This document shows positions 46,176 to 53,421 of a DNA stretch of 64,000 bases, in pieces. A model generated the notes under the pieces. The model did no database searches, had not been told where the DNA came from, and saw only the letters and a list, made by a program, of their open reading frames with translations. Positions within the stretch are counted from its first letter, which is position 1. Each line of letters starts with the position of its first letter. The translations under genes and the position numbers were made by a program. Source of the stretch: Rugamonas sp. (GTDB taxonomy: Bacteria; Pseudomonadota; Gammaproteobacteria; Burkholderiales; Burkholderiaceae_D); NCBI RefSeq assembly GCF_025354735.1, contig NZ_JANXMI010000312.1, forward strand, positions 16,588 through 80,587. Direction: 5' to 3'.

Positions 46176-46715
46176 ATGCGCAAATTACCAATCTTATCTG
46201 TCGCCGTTGGTGTCGTTGGTCTGTTGATCGTGCTTTTCAGCGTCGCCAAAGATAACTCCGAGCCTATCCCAACTGCACAAGGATCGCCGGGCTTCGGGGT
46301 AACGCTACCAACAGGTTACCGCGAATGGCAAGTTATTAGTGTCGCGCATGAGGCCGGTAATAACAATGACATTAGGGCGATCCTAGGAAACGACATCGCT
46401 ATGAAGGCAATAAGAGACGCCACCTTCCCATTTCCAGATGGCGCTATCATTGTTAGACTTGCCTATGAGTACATATCATCGGCACGCAATAACGCAATTT
46501 TTGGTCGCGATCAGTCATTTATTGCTGGAAATCCGACCAATGTTCAAGTATCGGTAAAAGATTCCAAACGTTTTACTAGTACGGCTGGATGGGGCTATGG
46601 TCAGTTTGAAAGCGGCAAAGTCAATACCAGCGAGAAAGTTACCAATAGCTGCTTCGCTTGCCATGCGAAGTTGCCTGCCAGTGAGGATTTTGTATTTACT
46701 AAATATTCAAACTAG
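46176..46715 (+). CDS. Cytochrome P460-domain protein
   Basis: A 179-residue exported protein. An N-terminal signal or anchor helix (about 4-25) is followed by a P460 fold (GYREWQVISVAHE ... FPDGAIIVRLAYE ... GWGYGQFESGK) and a C-terminal haem motif Cys159-x-x-Cys162-His163 (CFACH). P460 proteins act on hydroxylamine or nitric oxide, or are plain c-type cytochromes of unknown role. ATG at 46176 follows AAAAGGAG. The following gene is convergent. Confidence 0.82.
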   Translation: MRKLPILSVAVGVVGLLIVLFSVAKDNSEPIPTAQGSPGFGVTLPTGYREWQVISVAHEAGNNNDIRAILGNDIAMKAIRDATFPFPDGAIIVRLAYEYISSARNNAIFGRDQSFIAGNPTNVQVSVKDSKRFTSTAGWGYGQFESGKVNTSEKVTNSCFACHAKLPASEDFVFTKYSN

Positions 46716-46744
46716 CTGTTTGCCGCGTGCATCGTACACCACAG

Positions 46745-47569
46745 CTAGCGCGTATCCGGACCTAACGCCAGGTCGTAACGCTGCAGCAGACTTTGCTGCA
46801 AGCCTTCTTTACGTAGGCGCATGAAGGTGCTTTTCCATTGTGAAACTTCTCTTTCGTCTTTGATCGATCCACAGGTCAGGTATAAGTCCATGTTCTGGAG
46901 CACGGCACCAACGCGCACAGCTTTCATGCTGCTACCAATTTGGCGTTGAGTCACATCAGCTACCGAGCGAAATGCCACCCAGGCGTCGATACGCCCAATA
47001 GCCAGCTTTCGCGCATTGCTTTCTGCCGTGCTTGCGGTTTCGATATCCGTTAGCCCCAGCCGGCGTACAGCTACTTCAGCTGGGCCGCCTAATACGACGC
47101 CAATATGCATGTTGCGCAATGATGTTAGATCTTTTGGGTTCAGCACACTATCGCTGCGCAATAGAACCACTAATTGTTCGCTCAACAATTTGGCCAGCCA
47201 GACACGTGTGTTTTCGACCTCCGGAAGCCGCCACATCACTGCTAACGTCTGCGGCCGCGTATTCAGCAGCGCGGTTAATCGCCTGAACGGCAGCGCACGG
47301 ATATCGAGCGTCACGTCAGTTTCGCGAGCGGCCAAGTTCAGCAATTCGTTTACTGCGCCCGCCCCTTCGCCCCGCACTGCACTGAGCGCATTCTCTTCGT
47401 TAGAGTAGAAAAATGGAGCAATATTGGTTGAGTAGACGATTAGTTCGCCAGCGTGTCCGAGTGCTGAACCTAATACTCCAGCCAACAACACAGCGCCGAA
47501 GAGTAAACGCTGGCAGCGACTGTGCTGGCTGGCCAACAGTAGCGCCGCGCCCGTGTTATTGCGCGCCAT
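46745..47569 (-). CDS. Periplasmic substrate-binding (PBP2-type) protein
   Basis: A 274-residue exported protein similar to family 3 solute-binding proteins (amino-acid type). Signal peptide region about 20-40 (LLFGAVLLAGVLGSALGHA), then a two-lobe binding domain (IVYSTNIAPFFYSNEEN, LAVMWRLPEVE, LRNMHIGVVLGG, GRIDAWVAF). No permease or ATPase gene is adjacent, so it may be an orphan sensor or receptor subunit. ATG at 47569 or 47587 are both possible. It overlaps the 3' end of the chemotaxis remnant by 14 bp. Confidence 0.75.
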   Translation of the reverse strand: MARNNTGAALLLASQHSRCQRLLFGAVLLAGVLGSALGHAGELIVYSTNIAPFFYSNEENALSAVRGEGAGAVNELLNLAARETDVTLDIRALPFRRLTALLNTRPQTLAVMWRLPEVENTRVWLAKLLSEQLVVLLRSDSVLNPKDLTSLRNMHIGVVLGGPAEVAVRRLGLTDIETASTAESNARKLAIGRIDAWVAFRSVADVTQRQIGSSMKAVRVGAVLQNMDLYLTCGSIKDEREVSQWKSTFMRLRKEGLQQSLLQRYDLALGPDTR

Positions 47570-47957
47570 GATCGCCACCGTGCGCATATACCTGAACTGC
47601 ACGCTCCAACTTGATTTTCGTCCGCAGCGCACGTACAGGTACACCTCGCAGTTGGCGCAGCAGCTGCACAGCTGAGCGCACTTCGGAGCTATCAGGGTCC
47701 AGCTGGAATATGCTTATGACCGCCGCCGACTTCAGCGACTGTGCTTGCATTGCCTGTGCTGCTGCTTTCTCGACTAACGCTGCATTTTGCTGCGTCACAT
47801 CGTCCAAACTGGAGACCCCCTGCTTTATCTTTTCGATAGCTGACACGTGTGATATGTCGATTGTGCCCAGCATAATTATCACCAGCATTAATAGGGAAAA
47901 GCGGGGCGATAGCCACGTACAGACACTCCAATCCGAAATTTTCATGGTTATCCCCAT
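47556..47957 (-). pseudogene. Internally deleted methyl-accepting chemotaxis protein remnant
   Basis: The frame begins like a chemotaxis receptor (MKISDWSVCTWLSPRFSLLMLVIIMLG, membrane anchor) and jumps within about 35 residues to a typical receptor C-terminus (DDVTQQNAALVEKAAAQAMQAQSL). The sensor, HAMP and signalling domains are missing, about 350-450 residues by comparison with the family. The last part (after ISIFQLDPD) is unrelated and runs to a stop. It is probably non-functional. Confidence 0.7.
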
Positions 47958-48024
47958 CAGCAGTTTGCTAACCCAACGGACAAGTCCTGCCTAGGACAGG
48001 CTAGCATGCAGCGTAATTGGTGAG

Positions 48025-48954
48025 TCAGTTGGTTGTTTCCGGCAAGAATGGCGAGGGGTCAAGGTGCTCCCAATTCACATGTTGCGGCGATTGGCGCAGC
48101 AGCCAGCGCTCAACCGTAAATTCCCAGAAGCGGCCAGTCCCACCGGTCTGGTTGTGAGGGTCATTTTGGTCCCAGTGCAAGACTGCTTGGCCGCTCAACT
48201 GCAGGATCTGTTGTTGCTCAAAATCGGGAATGCAAAGGCCGACACGTGGATCGATCAGCAAATTGCCCATCGTGTTAAACATGCTGTTGCCGTGGAAATC
48301 CGGGATACGCAGCAGTTGCTTGTTGACGACCTTAACGAAGCCTGGAGTACCGCCACGGTTAGATGCATCCGCGCCGGCTTCGGCGTGGTGGCTGGCGACA
48401 AAAAGGCTGTCGGCGCGTTGCAAAATACCCTCCAGCACGGTATCAATGGCAGTGCCAACGGCAAGCGGCCGTGACAGCTTAACGTCGCCGATCGCCAGCA
48501 CCTGGCGCCGCCGAATGTATTTTGGACAAACCGGATAGGCTTCGCGAACGACGACCTCAAGGCCGCCGTCATGCAGTCGCTCCACACGGCCATTGACGCG
48601 ATAGCGGCGACGCGTGCCAAATTCCAGGAAAAGCATGCCGATGTCGGGATGGGCGGGAATATTGGCCCATAGAGGATCGCTGAGGTCACGTTCCGCGACA
48701 GGCACATTGACTAAAATTCGGCGCGCATCTTCGCTGGTGTGCACGAAGCCGGGCTGGCCGAACAGTACCGACGACCACAGCGCACCTGCGTCATCCACGC
48801 TGCTCAACACTATCATCCACTGCTGGGCGATAAACGGCCGGGCGCCAACCAGCACGGTATCGCTTATCAACGTCCCGTTGCGGGCGGCAATTGCGTCTTG
48901 TTTAGCGCGGGTTTGCACGGCCAATTCTCCAGGGTGAAAGTTTGGCTTGTTCAT
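48025..48954 (-). CDS. Pyridoxamine 5'-phosphate oxidase-family FMN-binding protein
   Basis: A 309-residue split-barrel flavoprotein of the COG3576 type, with no signal peptide. Family-like segments are RPFIAQQWMIVLSSVDDAG, DIGMLFLEFGTRRRYRVNG and GNSMFNTMGNLLIDPRVGL. Such proteins may reduce F420/FMN-dependent substrates or bind haem; the substrate is unknown. It is the last gene of a leftward run with two hydrolases and a DsrE-like protein. Confidence 0.85.
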   Translation of the reverse strand: MNKPNFHPGELAVQTRAKQDAIAARNGTLISDTVLVGARPFIAQQWMIVLSSVDDAGALWSSVLFGQPGFVHTSEDARRILVNVPVAERDLSDPLWANIPAHPDIGMLFLEFGTRRRYRVNGRVERLHDGGLEVVVREAYPVCPKYIRRRQVLAIGDVKLSRPLAVGTAIDTVLEGILQRADSLFVASHHAEAGADASNRGGTPGFVKVVNKQLLRIPDFHGNSMFNTMGNLLIDPRVGLCIPDFEQQQILQLSGQAVLHWDQNDPHNQTGGTGRFWEFTVERWLLRQSPQHVNWEHLDPSPFLPETTN

Positions 48955-49098
48955 GATGTCTCCTTTGGGTTAATCATTCCGATTGAGGGAGTGACAGCAA
49001 CAGTAGCGCTGGATGCTGCAGTAATCCGTACTTCGCAGCGGGGTGCTCAATTATTTATTGCCAAGCGGCGTATGCGCAAAAGTGCTCATTTCACCGGC

Positions 49099-50049
49099 TT
49101 AGTTTGTCAACACCTCTCGGTTCTTCCGCATAAATCCAGCAATGAAGGCAGAGATTTCATTCAGCCGCGTATCCATTGCAAAATGGCCCGCGTCAACTAT
49201 TTCCACCTGCGCCGAAGGTAAGTCACGTTTGAAGGCCAGTGCTCCGGGGACCAAAAAGTTCGGGTCATATTTGCCCCAAACTACCAAGGTCGGCAGCTGT
49301 CGCTGCTTCAGCCAAGCCTGCCAGAGCGGATACGCGGCAAGATTGTTTTGGTAGTCATAAGCCAGGTCTGCCTGGATACGCGCCTGGCCGGGTCGGTTGA
49401 GGTAAGCATATTCATCCATCCACAAATCCGGGTCATATGCAGAGACGTCAGGATCAGTTCCGACATGGCGCCCACGTGTGACCGCGAGCGACTGGTGCGC
49501 GGCCACGACCTCCTTTTCGTGGGCCGCGCGGTCGGCCCAGAAAGGCTTGCGCTTGGCCCACATTGGCCCCAGACCGTCTTCATACACATTGCCGTTTTGA
49601 AACACCATTGCTTTCACTGCTGCCGGCCTAGCCATGGCCAGGCGCATGCCCACTGGAGCACCGTAATCTTGCATGACCAATACATAGCGCTGTAATCCTA
49701 GTGCGTCGGTGAATTTGGCGGTCACCTCAGCGAGGTGATCGAAGGTGTAAGAGAACGTTGCGGGGTCCGGCGCATCGCTATTGCCAAAGCCCGGATAGTC
49801 GGGTGCAAGCAAATGGTATTCGTCACCCAGCTTACGCATCAGGCCATCGTACATACGCGACGAGCTAGGCACGCCATGCAGCAGCAACAGCGTCGGTTTG
49901 TTGGCAGCGCCCGCCTCGCGGTAAGCCACTTGTACCCCATCAATGTCGACTGAACGGTAGGCAACGGGGGCGGCCAAGGCGTTGCTGTTGCTGCATAAAA
50001 TAGCCACCCAAACAGTGCTGACGAGGCAAGACTTGATCAAGCTGCGCAT
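49099..50049 (-). CDS. Secreted alpha/beta hydrolase, haloalkane dehalogenase/epoxide hydrolase-like
   Basis: A 316-residue exported enzyme: signal peptide (about 1-27), then an alpha/beta-hydrolase fold. The oxyanion motif is LHGVPSSS; the nucleophile elbow is VMQDYGAP, with Asp rather than Ser, as in haloalkane dehalogenases and epoxide hydrolases. The catalytic His lies in DAGHFAMD and an acid in GKYDPNF. Tyr follows the nucleophile where dehalogenases have Trp, so the activity is uncertain. Confidence 0.85.
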   Translation of the reverse strand: MRSLIKSCLVSTVWVAILCSNSNALAAPVAYRSVDIDGVQVAYREAGAANKPTLLLLHGVPSSSRMYDGLMRKLGDEYHLLAPDYPGFGNSDAPDPATFSYTFDHLAEVTAKFTDALGLQRYVLVMQDYGAPVGMRLAMARPAAVKAMVFQNGNVYEDGLGPMWAKRKPFWADRAAHEKEVVAAHQSLAVTRGRHVGTDPDVSAYDPDLWMDEYAYLNRPGQARIQADLAYDYQNNLAAYPLWQAWLKQRQLPTLVVWGKYDPNFLVPGALAFKRDLPSAQVEIVDAGHFAMDTRLNEISAFIAGFMRKNREVLTN

Positions 50050-50225
50050 GTTGATCTCCTAGGAGTAGTATGAAATCGATTTTAAAAAAATGTCACTGTC
50101 TGCGGAAGGTGGCTGGATGCAATAGACCCGCCCAAGTCCATACGGGGCTCATCGACTTACCGATTTTCCGCTGGGTCAACCATCCTCTTGCATAGCCGGC
50201 GCAAGCGGGATGGTTCGCGGAGCAA

Positions 50226-51017
50226 TTACTTGAGCGCTGCGGCTGACTCGATCAATTCTGCTACCTCCGTCGGATGCGAGGTCATCACTACATGCGAAGC
50301 TCCATCAACAGCCACGACCTTTTTGGCGGCGGCGCGCTTGGCCATAAATTCAATCGCCGCAGCCGGTATGTTCTTGTCGGCGCTACCGTAAATAAAATAG
50401 CTCGGGAGATACTTCCACGCGGGTGCAGCAGGCGCCCCTTCATTGAGCGCCTTAATTGTTACCGGGCGCTGTCCAGCGGCCATCAGCTGGGCTTGAGCTT
50501 CCGGAAGGTCGGCGGCAAACTGGCTGTAGAACTTGTCTTGCTGAATGTAGAGATCACTCTCTCCGTCCGCCAGTTTGACGGGTGCCAACAATGTAGGACC
50601 AAGCGTGCCGCCGGGGAATTTTCCCGACAAACCGGCCGCAGTTTCGCCAGTCTCCGGTGCAAAAGCCGCAACATATACCAGCGCCTTTACATTACTGCTG
50701 TACTGCACTGCTGCAGTGATGACGCTGCCACCGTAAGAATGGCCGACCAGGATCACTGGGCCGGGCACGCTTTTGACGATGCTGGCAATGTAATCTGCGT
50801 CGCCCTTGACGCTGCGCAGTGGATTGGCGGCGCCAATTACGGGATAACCGTCCTTGCGCAACTTAGCGGTCACGCCATCCCAGCTGGACGAGTCAGCAAA
50901 TGCACCGTGGACGAGGATGACCGTCGGCTTAGCGACCGGTTCGGCGGCTTGAGCGGCGCCCAAACCCAAAGTAACAACCAAGCTGCTCTGCAGCAGTCGG
51001 GAGGTGAAGATGTTCAT
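50226..51017 (-). CDS. Secreted alpha/beta hydrolase (EstC/salicylate esterase-like)
   Basis: A 263-residue exported serine hydrolase. Signal peptide about 1-24; VHGAFADSSSW, the nucleophile GHSYGG, and a C-terminal VDGASHVVMTSHP with the catalytic His. This group hydrolyses small esters or amides. It lies between the dehalogenase-like and DsrE-like genes on the same strand. Confidence 0.88.
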   Translation of the reverse strand: MNIFTSRLLQSSLVVTLGLGAAQAAEPVAKPTVILVHGAFADSSSWDGVTAKLRKDGYPVIGAANPLRSVKGDADYIASIVKSVPGPVILVGHSYGGSVITAAVQYSSNVKALVYVAAFAPETGETAAGLSGKFPGGTLGPTLLAPVKLADGESDLYIQQDKFYSQFAADLPEAQAQLMAAGQRPVTIKALNEGAPAAPAWKYLPSYFIYGSADKNIPAAAIEFMAKRAAAKKVVAVDGASHVVMTSHPTEVAELIESAAALK

Positions 51018-51082
51018 AATTTCCTTGATCGTGAGAGACTGCCGGCGCCAGTTGTGACGAGGGCGCCGACGTCGGAGATGGT

Positions 51083-51454
51083 TTAAAAAGTAAAGACGGT
51101 GTAACCGTCGGCGGTAATTTGCGCCACGCTGGGCAGGCCGGAGGTGCCCGGCACGCGGTTGTCGGTGATCAGTTCGAAACCCGATTTCTCTGCGTCTTCA
51201 CGGGCGCCAAACACGTCGGCGCAGCCGCAGGAAATGCCCATTACTTTGTCTTCCACACCTTTGTACAGCGCATGAATAGGGTGCGCGGTGTCGGCCAGCA
51301 CGCCAGGCCAGCGGGTACCGGTGCCGGCGAAATAGATGCCCACCTCAGTACCTTGCTGCTTGAAATCATAGGCGGCGGCGAGGCCGTTGAACATGCGGCC
51401 TAACGCTTCTTCGCCTGCTTTTGGGTCCGACAAGATGATGATTGCTGCTTTCAT
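51083..51454 (-). CDS. DsrE/DsrF-like sulfur-relay family protein
   Basis: A 123-residue cytoplasmic protein with a DsrE-like Rossmannoid fold (MKAAIIILSDPKAGEEALGR, GIYFAGTGTRWPGVL). It has conserved-looking cysteines in GISCGCADVFG. Real DsrE proteins relay sulfur, but most relatives are uncharacterised. ATG at 51454 fits the fold; it lies between the LysR gene and the esterase gene. Confidence 0.8.
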   Translation of the reverse strand: MKAAIIILSDPKAGEEALGRMFNGLAAAYDFKQQGTEVGIYFAGTGTRWPGVLADTAHPIHALYKGVEDKVMGISCGCADVFGAREDAEKSGFELITDNRVPGTSGLPSVAQITADGYTVFTF

Positions 51455-51607
51455 GACTGCGCTCCTGGGTCGTTGAGTAAAGGGACTTCGTCTACTCGCC
51501 GCAGGGTGCAGCGAATGAGTCCATTCTAGGCAACGACTGGCCGCAGAGAAACTACGCATGCCTCAATTGATTGTTTCGCACGACGCAATTGGGCTAGTGT
51601 GGGAGAT

Positions 51608-52507
51608 TCAGTTAAGGAAGGGATTTGCCCGCAGCCGGGTGGCCAGCATATCGATAAAACTGCGTACCTTCGAGGAGCCGAACTTGCTTTCCCGGTGCAC
51701 GATGTTCACCGGCCAAGGCGCCTCTTCGTAATCGGCAAGAACGATCTTTAGCGTACCAGCAGTCAGCTCTTCAGAAATCATGTACGACAGCAGTCGCGTG
51801 ATCCCCAAGCCGGCGACAGCGCTGGCAATCGCTGCGTCGTTACTGGTAACCGTCAGGCGGGGCTTAACGCGTACCGTTGCCAGGTTGTCCGCGCCCCCAA
51901 ATTTCCATTCAACACGCGGCGAGATGCCGCTGGCGGCGATCACAGCGTGCTGTAACAAGTCGCAAGGGTGCATGGGAATGCCGTTGCGGGCCAAATACTC
52001 CGGGGAAGCGCAGAGGACCCGTCGGACCTGTCCTACTCGCAAAGCTTTGAGACTTGAGTCCGGCAATTGACCAATCCTAACAGCGACGTCGATTCCTTCC
52101 TCCACAAGGTTAACTACCCGGTCGAGAAAATAGGCTGACACCTCGATTCGGGGGAATTGCTGCAAATAGTCGACAATGCATGGCACAACAAAAGACTTGC
52201 CGAAGAGTACCGAAGCCGTCACCGATAGATGACCTTGGGGGTCGGTATTGACGCCGGCCGCCGCCTCATTGGCTTCGACAATACTGGACAAAATAAGGCG
52301 TACGTCATCCAGATATCGGTGTCCGGCGTCGGTCAGCCGAACGTTGCGCGTTGTACGCAACAGCAGCTTAACGCCCAGCCCATCCTCCAACCCCGCAATA
52401 GCGCGCGTTACTGCCGCAGGCGACAGGTCCAGCCGACGAGCAGCAGCCGCGAAGCTCTGCTCCTCGCCCACCGCGACGAATACGGCCATCAAATGGAGTT
52501 GATCCAT
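51608..52507 (-). CDS. LysR-family transcriptional regulator
   Basis: A 299-residue LTTR: winged helix (about 1-60, FAAAARRLDLSPAAVTRAIAGLEDGLGVKLLLRTTR in the standard position), then an inducer-binding domain. It is divergent from the first AhpD-like gene (107-bp gap) and upstream of the DsrE/hydrolase genes, so it could control either. The inducer is unknown. Confidence 0.94.
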   Translation of the reverse strand: MDQLHLMAVFVAVGEEQSFAAAARRLDLSPAAVTRAIAGLEDGLGVKLLLRTTRNVRLTDAGHRYLDDVRLILSSIVEANEAAAGVNTDPQGHLSVTASVLFGKSFVVPCIVDYLQQFPRIEVSAYFLDRVVNLVEEGIDVAVRIGQLPDSSLKALRVGQVRRVLCASPEYLARNGIPMHPCDLLQHAVIAASGISPRVEWKFGGADNLATVRVKPRLTVTSNDAAIASAVAGLGITRLLSYMISEELTAGTLKIVLADYEEAPWPVNIVHRESKFGSSKVRSFIDMLATRLRANPFLN

Positions 52508-52614
52508 CGAGTATTCCTTTTCGCGAAATAGTGATTTGCCAAACGGCCCCTACTCATGTCAGCGATTATTTCGCAAAGTACCGCTTACAGCAACTTCAAA
52601 TTCAAGTGAGCAGC

Positions 52615-53094
52615 ATGAATCGACAACAACTGCGCAGCATCCTCAGCCAGACCAAGGTCGGCGCCGAAGTCAACAGCCAAGCCCATGGCCTGGCAACGCG
52701 AAGCACGCTGAATCTCCAAATGCGTGTACGGATCGCCTTATGTCTGGTAAAGCGTGGCCTTTGTGTCTACCCGCTGTTAGATTTACAGGAAATCGGTAGG
52801 CAAGCCAGCATGAATGGCGCAGAAATGGCAGCGAATATGGCCGGCACCAGTCACGACGCGCAAGCCACCGCTTGCTTGTGTTTTGTTGACGCCATGGTTC
52901 ACAGCGCGCCGGTTCTCGATGTCGGACAATATTGCGCAATGATCGCGGCAGGCTTTAGCCAGGAACAAATAATAGAGGTGATCACTCTGACGTATGGCCA
53001 TCTCCTACTCTCCAGACTGTGTGCACTGATTATTGAGCAAGACGAAACAGTGAATTGCATTCCATCCGCTTGCACAAGCGCCTCCCTTGCATAA
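52615..53094 (+). CDS. AhpD/carboxymuconolactone decarboxylase-like protein, copy 1
   Basis: A 159-residue all-helical protein resembling AhpD-like/CMD proteins: FVDAMVHSAPVLDVGQYCAMIAAGFSQEQIIEVITL follows the usual helix pattern (about 88-125). The catalytic CxxC is not present (CVYP instead). A paralog lies on the other side of the TonB-dependent receptor gene (56471-56959), and the two share patterns such as NLQ-RVRI and AEMA-NM-G-SHD. Divergent from the LysR gene. Confidence 0.6.
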   Translation: MNRQQLRSILSQTKVGAEVNSQAHGLATRSTLNLQMRVRIALCLVKRGLCVYPLLDLQEIGRQASMNGAEMAANMAGTSHDAQATACLCFVDAMVHSAPVLDVGQYCAMIAAGFSQEQIIEVITLTYGHLLLSRLCALIIEQDETVNCIPSACTSASLA

Positions 53095-53421
53095 AAATCC
53101 ACAACTGGTATCTGATAATTAGAGAGTAATAGTAAGTTACACATCTATATCCGACCCGACTTAGCCCAGCCACTGGATTAGTCAGATAATTGGATAAAAG
53201 GCCGGCTTAAGATCAACATAGCTCTAAGCGATCCGAATCGATAGCGCCAATAGACCGCAGGATGACAGATATTGTGGAAGCACTGGCGCCGCAACGCAAG
53301 CGCTGACGTCATACAACGAATTGCGCCATCCATGCAGATGTCTCTAGTCATCAGTATCAAAAATTGGGATGCCGTCAGCATGAGGTGTCCTGTTTATTTT
53401 TAATTAATCGAGACTTTAAAC
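53095..53421. other. Gap before the TonB-dependent receptor gene
   Basis: No gene or clear promoter is seen in these 327 bp. It probably holds the receptor's promoter and leader. Confidence 0.4.

Noticed and set aside
51171..51182. Second copy of CAGTTCGAAACC from the tRNA-Thr T arm
   Set aside because: Only 12 bases match and it lies inside the DsrE-like coding sequence; too short to be the other attachment site.
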